A stretch of 64,000 nt of DNA from JASGDC01 sp047608145 (GTDB lineage Bacteria; Actinomycetota; Actinomycetes; Actinomycetales; Micrococcaceae): contig JASGDC010000015.1 in the NCBI GenBank assembly GCA_047608145.1, positions 1 to 64,000 of the forward strand, read 5' to 3'. Shown here one piece after another: positions 35,440-43,902 of the stretch. The notes under the pieces were generated by a model. That model was not told the DNA's origin, did not search any database, and saw only the letters and a program-made list of their open reading frames with translations. The translations under genes and the position numbers were made by a program. The first letter of the stretch is position 1. Each line of letters starts with the position of its first letter.

Positions 35440-35904
35440 ATGACAAAACTACAAGTTGGAGATACTGCTCCAGAATTTACCGCTCTTGATGCTCACGATA
35501 ACGAAGTATCACTTAGTGATTTCAAAGGTGAAAAAGTATTAATCTACTTTTACCCTAAAGCTATGACACCTGGTTGCACTAAAGAAGCTTGCGACTTTCG
35601 TGATAACTTAGAAGCCTTCAAAGAAAGTGGTTATAAAGTAATTGGCATTTCACCCGACAACCCAGAAAAACTAGCAAAATTTGAAGAAAAGAAAGAACTA
35701 CCTTTCACTCTACTTTCTGATGAAGGCAAATCTATTGCGACTTCATATGCTACATTCGGTGAAAAGAAAAACTATGGCAAAATTTTCCAAGGCATCATTC
35801 GCTCTACTTTCGTAGTTGATGAAGATGGCAAGATTGCCTTAGCAAAATATAACGTTAAGGCTACTGGACATGTCGCACGCATCATGAAAGAACTTGCCAT
35901 TTAG
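35440..35904 (+). CDS. bcp: Thioredoxin-dependent thiol peroxidase (Bcp/PrxQ)
   Basis: A 154-residue peroxiredoxin that reduces hydroperoxides. The peroxidatic Cys lies in FYPKAMTPGCTKEACDFRDN and the second Cys five residues later is the resolving residue of the PrxQ type. The N-terminal LQVGDTAPEFTALDAH and C-terminal NVKATGHVARI are typical. The AGGAGG ribosome site is strong. Confidence 0.94.
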   Translation: MTKLQVGDTAPEFTALDAHDNEVSLSDFKGEKVLIYFYPKAMTPGCTKEACDFRDNLEAFKESGYKVIGISPDNPEKLAKFEEKKELPFTLLSDEGKSIATSYATFGEKKNYGKIFQGIIRSTFVVDEDGKIALAKYNVKATGHVARIMKELAI

Positions 35905-35984
35905 TAATAAAATAACGATATTTTAGTTGAATTGGCAATTTTAAATTAAATGTTGTATAGTATTCAATGTTGCTAGTTCAACAT

Positions 35985-36066
35985 GGGCCTGTGGTGAAAT
36001 TGGTATACACGCTAGATTTAGGTTCTAGTGCTTTACGGCGTGAGAGTTCGAGTCTCTCCAGGCCCA
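35985..36066 (+). tRNA. tRNA-Leu (anticodon UAG)
   Basis: The acceptor GGGCCTG (35985-35991) pairs with CAGGCCC (36059-36065), with discriminator A at 36066. The anticodon stem CTAGA/TCTAG encloses the loop TTTAGGT with TAG as anticodon, a long variable arm follows, and the T arm has GTTCGAGTC. The CCA end is not encoded. A terminator follows. Confidence 0.95.
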
Positions 36067-36082
36067 CAAACTCTATTACTAA

Positions 36083-36122
36083 GTTCCCTTATTTCTCTAA
36101 TTGAGAATAAGGGAACATTTTT
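36083..36122 (+). terminator. Terminator after tRNA-Leu
   Basis: A perfect 11-base-pair stem GTTCCCTTATT (36083-36093) with AATAAGGGAAC (36106-36116) is followed by ATTTTTA. Confidence 0.85.
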
Positions 36123-36505
36123 ATAAAATACTGTATTTTACACGCTTATTCACGTAAACCAGCATAAAAATACCTGAAACTAAAACTACTTGCTGATTTA
36201 CATAAATAAGGCAAGAACAGCTTAAATAAAGGCCTTTAGAGAAAATAGATTCAGTCTTCTTGAAGCTTTAGGATTGTCATTGAGCCCTGTAGCTTTGCAT
36301 TCTTTACATCTCCATCACTGTTTACCAGCAGAAGTTGCACCAAACTTAATTAATTTACCAACACATAGCACACACCAAGCAGAATATTGATTAAAACCCA
36401 TAAGCTAACTTTAAAAGCTAACAAACAAGGCCTACATCACAGAAAAAATAACACCAAACAAAGAAAAATAACAGCACATTATGGCCTATATGTCCAAAGA
36501 ACTAA
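36123..36505. other. Intergenic region, no gene seen
   Basis: About 380 AT-rich bases with no ORF that I can support; the open frame at 36387-36809 is the reverse of the kinase pseudogene. Confidence 0.45.
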
Positions 36506-37317
36506 CTATAGCAAAACCTGTAAAGCCCGTGGTAACACAGTCAACATAAACGGTCCTTTACCAACATATTTTCCTATAAGCCACATATTTAAATGCCTAC
36601 CAGTAGCAAGCTTTGGTAAAAATCTTAAAAGCTTAGTTTTACTAATATCTCGGATTATAAACACATCAAAAAGACCATCCTTGACAGATGCATTAGGCAC
36701 TAATTCCAAACCACCACCGACATTACTAATATTCATAACAGTAGTCATAAGGCCTTTATATTCTAATTTTTTGCCGTCTATATCAACAATAAAATTTCTA
36801 CCTTTATAGCTAACCAATGTCGGAGCTATTGCAATTTTGTATTTTAATTTTCCCTTTGGAAATTTCATCTCATTTGCTTTTGCATTCACCGCTGCATCAA
36901 ATCCTAAAGAAAGTGCACTGGCAAAATAATGTACTGTATCAGGACTTTTAGCTAAGCCAATATCTACAAGAGTTGGTTCTTTGCAATCAAGTATCCTAGC
37001 CAAGTTAGCTTTAAGATTGTTAGGGACAATGCCCAAGGCTTTTGCAAAATCATTTCCAGTACCAGAAGGAATAATTCCACAAGGCTTTTCTTTGCCACAT
37101 TCCGTGTTTAAGAAAGTACTAATAAGCCCATCTCCACCACAAAGAATGTAAAAACCTATATCAGGATTTCCATCAATATTCTGCTTAGTCTCCTCTGGGC
37201 TATTTCCAGTTAAATCTATAAATTCAATATTTCTTCAACCCTAATATAATTACCAATCTTCGTTGCACGTCCTTGTGCGGAAGAAGTATTAATCACCAAA
37301 CCAATAATAGGACTCAT
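36506..37317 (-). pseudogene. Diacylglycerol/lipid kinase, YegS/DAGK family, broken
   Basis: From an ATG at 37317 the frame reads MSPIIGLVINTSSAQGRATK and meets a TAG after EEILNL; one base shift restores DLTGNSPEETKQN, then the catalytic-domain motifs YILCGGDGLIST and CGIIPSGTGNDFAKALG. The rest is open (36506-37036) with GFDAAVNA and NISNVGGGLELVP, but the C-terminus jumps from GKYVGKGPFM to LTVLPRALQVLL, missing about 40 residues of the second domain. It overlaps the vanX-like stop by 4 bases (ATGA). Confidence 0.75.
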
Positions 37318-38057
37318 TGGGTTATCAAATCGTAAAGTGTTTCCTTATGCCCATAAAAAGCTGCCCAGATAGTATCACCGTATTGATAATGCCACCACTC
37401 ATTTGGATTAGGTGAAAATCCTACTTTAAGCATCGCTTTTAACAAGACTTGCCTATTCGCACGCTGTTCTGCAGTAACTAAATCACTATGCAAAAAAGAG
37501 ATTTCATAATCCGTATTCGGGATACACCCCATATCAACATATTCCCCTGTCTCAGCATCTTTAATATCTACATCAACTGCCCCGCCCGTAACATGCGGTG
37601 GGCAGCCAATACGGGGATCAGCAATATATGTGCGGGCTTGTTCTAAATGTTCTTCCTCGGTGTAATTAGGATATTCTAATTTACTACTTTCGATAAATGC
37701 ATCAAGGAGTTCTAACTGCACACTATAAGGGCGAAATCCTGCTTTGAGCACTAAATTCCATGAATCTGGTAGCAGCTGCTGTGCTTTGATTAAGCGTTCA
37801 AATACTCCCTGTCGTACCATAAGATCAAACTCACGATGTTCTTTGATATAGCCATGATAAGTATCACCTTCCATATCTTCTGGAGTTTCCCAAAAAGGCT
37901 CTATGATAAAACCAGCTTTTTCCAAAGCGGTACGCCCAATAAATTTTTCACCATTATCTTTGCGTTTAGTCTGATTAGCTAAGTGTAAAAAGAAATATTT
38001 CGAGCGTTCAAAAAGGTCAAGTTTAGTAGTATCAAGAGTTGCTTTTGGAATAATCAT
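37314..38057 (-). CDS. D-alanyl-D-alanine dipeptidase, VanX family
   Basis: A 247-residue M15-type zinc peptidase. Metal ligands and catalytic residues of VanX are present: Arg in GFRPYS, His and Asp in PPHVTGGAVDVDI, and Glu/His in NEWWHYQYGD. Chromosomal members recycle D-Ala-D-Ala from peptidoglycan rather than give vancomycin resistance, and no vanH, vanA or vanRS genes are nearby. The ATG at 38057 gives the usual N-terminus; an upstream GTG at 38096 remains possible because no clear ribosome site is visible. It is followed by the kinase pseudogene in an overlapping arrangement. Confidence 0.87.
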   Translation of the reverse strand: MIIPKATLDTTKLDLFERSKYFFLHLANQTKRKDNGEKFIGRTALEKAGFIIEPFWETPEDMEGDTYHGYIKEHREFDLMVRQGVFERLIKAQQLLPDSWNLVLKAGFRPYSVQLELLDAFIESSKLEYPNYTEEEHLEQARTYIADPRIGCPPHVTGGAVDVDIKDAETGEYVDMGCIPNTDYEISFLHSDLVTAEQRANRQVLLKAMLKVGFSPNPNEWWHYQYGDTIWAAFYGHKETLYDLITQ

Positions 38058-38133
38058 ATGGAAAATAATAACACGCCTCTCAAAGATTACTGCCACTAGA
38101 ACGCATTCTAATTACCTAATAAAAATTTCAACG

Positions 38134-38167
38134 AAAAAGTGCCGATAGAAAACTACCGGCACTTTTT
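38134..38167. terminator. Terminator between Asp/Asn-rich gene and vanX-like gene
   Basis: An 11-base-pair perfect stem AAAAAGTGCCG/CGGCACTTTTT (38134-38144, 38157-38167) with A and T tracts on both sides follows the Asp/Asn-rich gene. Confidence 0.85.
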
Positions 38168-38188
38168 GCTGTGTTTAGGAAAACGTGA

Positions 38189-38563
38189 TTAGAAACCGTT
38201 GTTATTGTTATCGTAATCATCGTCATCTGAACGGCGATTGTCGTCACGACGGTTAGAACCGTAGTTGTCATCATCGTCATCATCACGACGGGTGTTGTTG
38301 CCACCGAAAGTATCAGTGTCATCATTGCCGAAGTTGTCACGACCTGCTTGACGACCATTGTTTCCGTAGTTGTCATCATCGTCATCATCACGACGGGTGT
38401 TGTTGCCACCGAAAGTATCAGTGTCATCATTGCCGAAGTTGTCACGACCTGCTTGACGACCATTGTTTCCGTAGTCGTCATCATCACGACGGTTTGAGTT
38501 CACGTTATCGTAATCGTTGTTACCAAAATCGTCGTTATTGTTGTTATCGTTTTCACCGAACAT
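38189..38563 (-). CDS. Asp/Asn/Arg/Gly-rich tandem-repeat protein
   Basis: A 124-residue, entirely low-complexity protein. The ATG at 38563 has AAAGGA upstream, so the longer frame to 38617 is rejected. Two identical 35-residue repeats with the core NNGRQAGRDNFGNDDTDTFG are followed by a partial third with the run RRDDDDDDNYG. It lacks hydrophobic segments and signal peptide, and is predicted by eye to be disordered and acidic with regularly spaced Arg pairs. No known family is recognised; metal or nucleoprotein binding is speculation. It has its own terminator. Confidence 0.75.
   Translation of the reverse strand: MFGENDNNNNDDFGNNDYDNVNSNRRDDDDYGNNGRQAGRDNFGNDDTDTFGGNNTRRDDDDDDNYGNNGRQAGRDNFGNDDTDTFGGNNTRRDDDDDDNYGSNRRDDNRRSDDDDYDNNNNGF
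38261..38470. repeat. Two identical 105-base tandem repeats
   Basis: Units 38261-38365 and 38366-38470 are the same base for base as far as I can compare, with a diverging start of a third at 38471. They encode the 35-residue repeats of the Asp/Asn-rich protein. Identity at synonymous positions indicates a recent duplication or ongoing homogenisation. Confidence 0.85.
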
Positions 38564-38677
38564 AATAATATTCCTTTCGTATTGGAAAGTCCCCTTAAAA
38601 AGAGAATCTCCATACAAAATTGTATTATTAATTAGTTTAGTATTCCAAGGTAATCACATAGTGTTGGATTAAAATAC

Positions 38678-38710
38678 AAAAAAGGACCGATGCAATACCA
38701 GTCCTTTTTT
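38678..38710 (-). terminator. Terminator of the Cys-rich peptide gene
   Basis: Arms AAAAAAGGAC (38678-38687) and GTCCTTTTTT (38701-38710) form a perfect stem directly after the peptide stop on the minus strand. Confidence 0.8.
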
Positions 38711-38723
38711 AAAAAATGTGAGA

Positions 38724-38891
38724 TTAGCCACAATTGCAACTTGAATCCTTTGTTTCCATTTTAGTTGTTTCTTTAGCTTCTGTGTTGCAGCAAGTGCTAT
38801 CTTCAGTCTTAACTTCATTGCTAGCGCAACATGAAGAACCTGAAGTAATAGTCTCTACCTTTGCACCATTTGCTAATGTTTCGTTTGTCAT
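38724..38891 (-). CDS. Small cysteine-rich peptide, metallothionein-like
   Basis: A 55-residue frame beginning MTNETLANGAKVETITSGS has six Cys, in SCCAS, STCCNT and the terminal SCNCG, separated by Lys/Glu/Thr-rich spacers. It has an AGGGG ribosome site about 6 bases before the ATG and its own terminator, which argues for a real gene. No family is recognised. Paired Cys suggest binding of soft metals or a redox role; a ribosomally made modified peptide is an alternative, but no maturation enzyme is nearby. Confidence 0.7.
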   Translation of the reverse strand: MTNETLANGAKVETITSGSSCCASNEVKTEDSTCCNTEAKETTKMETKDSSCNCG

Positions 38892-39003
38892 TACAGCCCC
38901 TTAAAATATCGTTACACTACTAACTCTACAAAAAGAATAGCCAGATTAACAGAGTGTTATAGAATTGATTATTAAGAAATAACATAACTAGTAAAAGGAT
39001 AAA

Positions 39004-40278
39004 ATGACTTCTTGGAAAGCTCCTACGGTAAATTACCCCATCAATGCTACTGTAAATCTTCCAGCCTCTAAGTCATTAACTAATCGTTATTTAGTATTGG
39101 CAGCTTTAGCCAGTAGCCCTTCAACTATCAGTAACTTTTTAGTAGCTCGTGATGCCAAACTAATGATACAAGCTCTTAAAAATCTTGGAGCAAGTATTAC
39201 TGAAAATGATAATTCATTAAATATCACTCCTAGCTTTAATGAAAATGATGTCACAATTGATTGTGGTTTAGCTGGCACTGTAATGCGCTTTGTTCCATTA
39301 ATAGCAGTATTTCGCAATGGCAATACGACTTTCACTGGAGATGCTGAAGCCAAAATCCGCCCAATGTCTACTACCCTAACTTCACTAGAGAAACTTGGCA
39401 TCAAAGTTACTCGCCATAACAGTGAGTTTTTACCATTTACAGTACATGGGTCTGGGAAGATTACTACTGACAAAATTAATATTGATGCTTCTGCTTCATC
39501 TCAATTTATCTCTGCTCTTTTATTAATTGGCGCACGTTGTCAAAATGGTTTGGAAATAGAACATACTGGAACTAATTTACCTAGTAAACCACTTATCTCA
39601 ATGACCGTTAACACTTTAAGAGATTTAGGAATTGGGGTAACGGAATTAAGTAATACCAGTTGGAAAGTTCAACCAGGAAAAATATCAGGCTTTGAGCAGA
39701 CTGTAGAGCCTGATCTGGCAAATGCTACTCCTTTCGTAGCAGCTGCAATGGCAACCAATGGTTCAGTGAAAATTCCATTTTGGCCGAAAACTAGCAATCA
39801 ACCAGGATTTCACCTACCACAACTCATGGAGCAATTTGGTGGTAAAGCTTCCTTTGATGACGAGCAACAACAAATGAGCTTTTGTGGGCCCAAAATACTA
39901 AAAGCTCCAAACACTATAGATTTAACTGCTTATGGCGAATTAGTGCCAAATATTGCTGCTTTATCACTGCTTGCAAATACAAAAATTAAAATCACTGGTA
40001 TTGGACATTTACGTGGGCACGAAACAGATAGAATCAATGCCTTAGCGACTGAATTTAATAAACTAGGTGGCACTGTTATTGAACATGACACTTCACTAGA
40101 ATTCAACAAATCAGAGCTACATAGTACCGAATTTTTAAGTTATAAAGACCATCGGATGGCCACTACCGGTGCGATAATCGGACTTAAAGTACCTGACATT
40201 AGCATCGAAAATATTGAGACCGTCTCTAAAACTATGCCCGATTTTACAAAAATGTGGGAAGAGATGATTAAACGATGA
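39004..40278 (+). CDS. aroA: 3-phosphoshikimate 1-carboxyvinyltransferase
   Basis: AroA (EPSP synthase) joins shikimate 3-phosphate and PEP on the way to chorismate. The 424-residue protein has NLPASKSLTNRYLVLAALA near the N-terminus, the substrate loop GLAGTVMRFVPL, KIRPMSTTLTSLEKLG and the C-terminal KDHRMATTGAIIGL. It overlaps rsgA by 4 bases, a pairing conserved in actinobacteria. AAAGGA precedes the ATG. Confidence 0.95.
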   Translation: MTSWKAPTVNYPINATVNLPASKSLTNRYLVLAALASSPSTISNFLVARDAKLMIQALKNLGASITENDNSLNITPSFNENDVTIDCGLAGTVMRFVPLIAVFRNGNTTFTGDAEAKIRPMSTTLTSLEKLGIKVTRHNSEFLPFTVHGSGKITTDKINIDASASSQFISALLLIGARCQNGLEIEHTGTNLPSKPLISMTVNTLRDLGIGVTELSNTSWKVQPGKISGFEQTVEPDLANATPFVAAAMATNGSVKIPFWPKTSNQPGFHLPQLMEQFGGKASFDDEQQQMSFCGPKILKAPNTIDLTAYGELVPNIAALSLLANTKIKITGIGHLRGHETDRINALATEFNKLGGTVIEHDTSLEFNKSELHSTEFLSYKDHRMATTGAIIGLKVPDISIENIETVSKTMPDFTKMWEEMIKR

Positions 40279-41291
40279 GTAAGTATAGTGAATACGAAAA
40301 TTATCGTTTCAAAAAACGTCCTAAAAAACACGGTAGTAAACCACGTACAAAAATTCGCCCAAAATACGAAAATGCCTTAACAGGTAGAGTAATTAAAGTT
40401 GATCGTGGACGTTATACAGTCATTCTTGATGAAAATCAAGCAAATGAACGAACTGTGACTGCCGTCCGCGCAAAAGATTTACGTAAACAGGCTATTGTAG
40501 TAGGAGATTTAGTAAGTCTTGTCGGCGATACTTCTGGGGATGAAGGCACCTTAGTAAGATTGGTGAAAATTCAAAACCGTAAGAATGTATTACGTCGCAG
40601 TGGTGATGATAGCGATAATCTCGAACGTATCTTAGTGGCAAATGCAGATAACCTACTGATAGTAGTTGCAGCAGTTAATCCTGAACCTCGAACTGGTTTA
40701 ATTGATAGAATGATTGTTGCTGCTTTTGCCGTAGGTATTAAACCATACCTTTGCGTCACTAAAACCGACTTAGCTTCAGCACACGAATTACGAAATTACT
40801 ATGAACCACTTGGTATTGAAGTCTTCGAATCTCAATTAATTGATAAAAAAATTCCCCATGAATTTATTGAAAATATCACTAATGAAATAACTAATAAAAT
40901 CACTGTACTTGCTGGCCATTCTGGTGTCGGAAAGTCAACTCTAGTTAATGCACTAACTCACGCTAACCGTGAAACTGGCGCAGTTAATGAAGTCACTGGT
41001 CGCGGTCGTCATACCACTTCTTCCTCAAAAGCTTTAAAACTCAATACCAAAGGCTGGGTAATAGACACTCCTGGTATTCGTTCTTTTGGTTTGGCACATG
41101 TCACGACCACTGATGTTTTAACTGGTTTTCCAGAAATTCTTGAAGCTACCACTAATTGTGAAAAAGGCTGCCTACATGATAATGAAGCAGTTAATTGTGG
41201 TATTGATGCATTACTTACGGAAAACCCAGCAACCACTCGTCTAGCTTCTCGAGTTACTTCGCTACGCAGATTATTAAAAAATCTTAGCTAG
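40275..41291 (+). CDS. rsgA: Ribosome small subunit-dependent GTPase RsgA
   Basis: RsgA helps late maturation of the 30S subunit. The 338-residue protein has a basic N-terminal extension, an OB fold, and a circularly permuted GTPase domain with TKTD before the P-loop AGHSGVGKSTLVN and DTPGIRSFGL. The C-terminal zinc site includes NCEKGCLHDNEAVNCG. It is coupled to aroA. Confidence 0.94.
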   Translation: MSKYSEYENYRFKKRPKKHGSKPRTKIRPKYENALTGRVIKVDRGRYTVILDENQANERTVTAVRAKDLRKQAIVVGDLVSLVGDTSGDEGTLVRLVKIQNRKNVLRRSGDDSDNLERILVANADNLLIVVAAVNPEPRTGLIDRMIVAAFAVGIKPYLCVTKTDLASAHELRNYYEPLGIEVFESQLIDKKIPHEFIENITNEITNKITVLAGHSGVGKSTLVNALTHANRETGAVNEVTGRGRHTTSSSKALKLNTKGWVIDTPGIRSFGLAHVTTTDVLTGFPEILEATTNCEKGCLHDNEAVNCGIDALLTENPATTRLASRVTSLRRLLKNLS

Positions 41292-41360
41292 AGCAGCTAT
41301 TCTACTAAAGCTGTAAAATGTTCTTTAAACCATATTTAATGAAAGGCTAGTTGATAAATC

Positions 41361-42275
41361 ATGGTTTCTATTATTTTAAGTGTGTTTATTGTAATTATTG
41401 CGCTTGTGTCGCTCCAAGATACCTTCTTTATTGTGCGGCAACAGACAAACGTAATTATTGAACGCTTTGGTAAATTTAAGCACATCAAAGCTCCAGGTTT
41501 TCGAGTAAAGATTCCTTTCATTGATCGGAAAGCTTTTACTGCAAATATGCGAATCCAGCAACTAGATGTAAATATTGAGACAAAAACTAAAGATAATGTT
41601 TTCGTAAATCTTGCAGTAAGTGTGCAATACTACATCACTCAAGACAAAGTATCTGAGGCTTTTTACAAACTGAACGACGCACAAGCACAAATTAGTGCCT
41701 ATGTATTTGATAGTATTCGCTCAGCTGTTCCAGCACGTGAACTCGACAGCGTATTTAGTGAAAAGGATGCTATTGCCAAAGATGTGCAAAATGATATCCA
41801 AGAAGCAATGAGTGAATATGGATACACAATTGTGAAAGCATTGGTTACTGATATCGAACCTGACTCTCGTGTTAAAGATTCTATGAACTCTATTAATGCT
41901 GCCAAAAGAGATCGTGAAGCTGCTCAGGAGCAGGCTAACGCAGATAAAATCCGAGTAGTTACTAATGCACAGGCTGAAAAAGAATCACAAATCTTACGTG
42001 GTGAAGGTATTGCCGGACAACGTAAAGCAATTGCTAATGGTCTTAAAGAGTCAGTAAGTAGTATGGTTCAAGTTGGTATCGGGGAAGCTGATGTCCTAAA
42101 AGCCATCTTACGTGTTGAAGAGTTAGATACTTATAAAGCAATGGGCGATAAAGGCAATGGTTTCATGTTGGTGCAAAGTGATACTGATAATCAAAATGCC
42201 AAACTAACTCAAAGCGTGCTTAACGGCACACTAGCCGCTAATAAAGCAATGGATAATAAATCGGAAAATTTATAA
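41361..42275 (+). CDS. SPFH/Band 7 (stomatin-like) membrane protein
   Basis: A 304-residue protein with one N-terminal membrane helix, the Band 7 domain (VIERFGKFKHIKAPGFRVKIP, then DNVFVNLAVSVQYYI), and a long Ala/Glu-rich coiled coil (about residues 185-235). Stomatin-like proteins form oligomeric scaffolds at membranes. In many bacteria an NfeD protein is adjacent, but none is here. Start at 41361 lacks a strong ribosome site. Confidence 0.9.
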   Translation: MVSIILSVFIVIIALVSLQDTFFIVRQQTNVIIERFGKFKHIKAPGFRVKIPFIDRKAFTANMRIQQLDVNIETKTKDNVFVNLAVSVQYYITQDKVSEAFYKLNDAQAQISAYVFDSIRSAVPARELDSVFSEKDAIAKDVQNDIQEAMSEYGYTIVKALVTDIEPDSRVKDSMNSINAAKRDREAAQEQANADKIRVVTNAQAEKESQILRGEGIAGQRKAIANGLKESVSSMVQVGIGEADVLKAILRVEELDTYKAMGDKGNGFMLVQSDTDNQNAKLTQSVLNGTLAANKAMDNKSENL

Positions 42276-42302
42276 GAACTTCACAGGCAATAAAGGACAA
42301 TT

Positions 42303-42710
42303 ATGGCAGAAAAACGGCTTAGTAAAGCAGCGCAAGATAAACTAAACAAAACTCCAAGTGAGCTTATTGATGAACGTATTGCGCGGCTCCCTAAATGGCA
42401 AGCAGAAATCATGACTCAAGTACGTGAATTAGTTAAAAAAGTTAATCCTGACGTTATTGAAGAATGGAAATGGCGTGGAGTTCCTATTTGGGAGCACAAT
42501 GGCATGCTTTTCACTGGTGAAACCTATAAAAAATATGTGAAGCTAACTTTCGCAAAAGGCGCAAAGCTGGATGATTCGGCAAATTTATTTAACTCGAGCC
42601 TAGCTGGAAATACTCGTAGAGCCATTGATATCCATGAAAATGACGAGCTTGATTATGCAGCACTAGCTGAACTTATTAACCAAGCTGTTCAGCTTAATTT
42701 AACAAAATAA
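42303..42710 (+). CDS. DUF1801 domain protein
   Basis: A 135-residue soluble protein with the YdhG-like/DUF1801 core (EEWKWRGVPIWEHNGMLFTGETYKKYVKLTFAKG). Frataxin-like folds are known for the family, but the function is unknown. It starts 27 bases after the SPFH gene and is probably co-transcribed. Confidence 0.82.
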   Translation: MAEKRLSKAAQDKLNKTPSELIDERIARLPKWQAEIMTQVRELVKKVNPDVIEEWKWRGVPIWEHNGMLFTGETYKKYVKLTFAKGAKLDDSANLFNSSLAGNTRRAIDIHENDELDYAALAELINQAVQLNLTK

Positions 42711-42826
42711 TGTAATTTTTAATCATTAGGTAGTTACTATTTTATAAAAACTTGGTAGCATATTATACGGTCCGAAATGCAAAACCGCTCACTGGATCTA
42801 ATGTAAACATCAAATATAGGTGGAAA

Positions 42827-43798
42827 ATGGCGGAACAACTACAATTTACAACTTTTGATTACAACGATGTACGACTAGTACCAGCAAAGTGTATTATCAA
42901 TTCTCGTTCAGAAATCGATACTTCCCTACACCTAGGCAAACGCAAGTTCAACATTCCAGTAGTACCTGCAAATATGTCTACAATCATTGATGAAAACCTA
43001 GCAAAATGGCTAGCAAAAAATGATTACTTCTATATCATGCATCGCTTTGATATTGACCCAATTGCTTTTACTGAGGAATTCCAAAAATCAGGTCTTTATG
43101 CTTCAATATCTATTGGAATCAAAGACGCTGACTACGATTATGTTGATGAATTTGTCAAAAAAAACCTTACTCCAGAATACATAACAGTTGATGTGGCACA
43201 TGGTCATTCAGCTTCTGTTATCAAGATGATTAAATACATCAAGAAAAACCTTCCAGAAACTTTCCTAATTGCTGGAAATGTGGGAACTGGTGAAGCTGCA
43301 AAAGACCTTGAAAAAGCTGGCGCTGATGCAATCAAAGTTGGCATTGGACCAGGTAGCGCATGTATCACTAGTCCAAATACTGGGTTTGGTACTCGTGATT
43401 GGCAACTATCAGCTGTGCAGGATGCATTCAATAGCGTTTCTGATGCGGTTATCATTGCTGACGGTGGTATCCGTGAATATGGTGACATCGCAAAATCACT
43501 AGCATTCGGTGCAACTTTTGTAATGGTTGGTGGCATGTTCGGTGGCCATGATGAAAACCCTGGCGAAATCGTAGAAAATGAAAACGGTGAACAGTTCAAA
43601 GTATTTTTCGGTAGTGCAAGCGAGCACCAAAAGGGTGAACCTAAGCACGTAGAAGGTAAGAAGATGTTAGTACCTTGCAAAGGTCCAATCTCAGAAACTA
43701 TGCGCGCTACTATGGAACACTTACAATCTGCGGTTTCATACGCAGGTGGTAAAGAACTTATGGACTTGCGCGATAGCAAATATGTAATCGTACGATAA
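42827..43798 (+). CDS. guaC: GMP reductase (IMPDH/GMPR family)
   Basis: GMP reductase converts GMP to IMP with NADPH, returning guanine nucleotides to the purine pool. The 323-residue protein begins with FDYNDVRLVPAKCIINSRSE and has VVPANMSTIIDENLA, the active-site Cys loop GIGPGSACITS and GVIIADGGIREYGDIAKSLA-like elements. CBS domains are absent, excluding the large IMPDH form. The ATG at 42827 follows AGGTGG and fits the family start; a longer frame to 42752 is rejected. It is the Bacillus YumD type rather than the E. coli type. Confidence 0.88.
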   Translation: MAEQLQFTTFDYNDVRLVPAKCIINSRSEIDTSLHLGKRKFNIPVVPANMSTIIDENLAKWLAKNDYFYIMHRFDIDPIAFTEEFQKSGLYASISIGIKDADYDYVDEFVKKNLTPEYITVDVAHGHSASVIKMIKYIKKNLPETFLIAGNVGTGEAAKDLEKAGADAIKVGIGPGSACITSPNTGFGTRDWQLSAVQDAFNSVSDAVIIADGGIREYGDIAKSLAFGATFVMVGGMFGGHDENPGEIVENENGEQFKVFFGSASEHQKGEPKHVEGKKMLVPCKGPISETMRATMEHLQSAVSYAGGKELMDLRDSKYVIVR

Positions 43799-43817
43799 GC
43801 AAAGCTTTCTTTAATAT

Positions 43818-43849
43818 AAGGTCTCATAGCTATTTAGTTATGAGACCTT
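43818..43849 (+). terminator. Terminator after guaC
   Basis: AAGGTCTCATA (43818-43828) pairs perfectly with TATGAGACCTT (43839-43849) and is followed by AATTATT. Confidence 0.8.
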
Positions 43850-43890
43850 AATTATTGTATGCCTATAGCCTATAAGTTCTGTTTATCTAA

Positions 43891-43896
43891 TATACT
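43891..43896 (+). promoter_or_regulatory. Leaderless promoter -10 of the CorA-type gene
   Basis: TATACT ends 6 bases before the ATG at 43903 with no ribosome site. Confidence 0.6.
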
Positions 43897-43902
43897 GAAA
43901 AA

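Noticed and set aside
37314..38057. Vancomycin resistance cluster
   Set aside because: No vanH, ligase, vanRS or vanY genes are adjacent; the enzyme alone fits D-Ala-D-Ala recycling.
38261..38470. CRISPR array
   Set aside because: The repeats are 105 bases, directly adjacent without spacers and in a coding frame.
38128..38487. Met/Thr/Val-rich open frame in the repeat region
   Set aside because: It is the out-of-frame reading of the Asp/Asn codons of the repeat gene; the frame at 38189-38563 has the ribosome site.
42711..42826. Possible purine riboswitch upstream of guaC
   Set aside because: Short complementary segments exist, but the conserved loops of the purine aptamer are not present.
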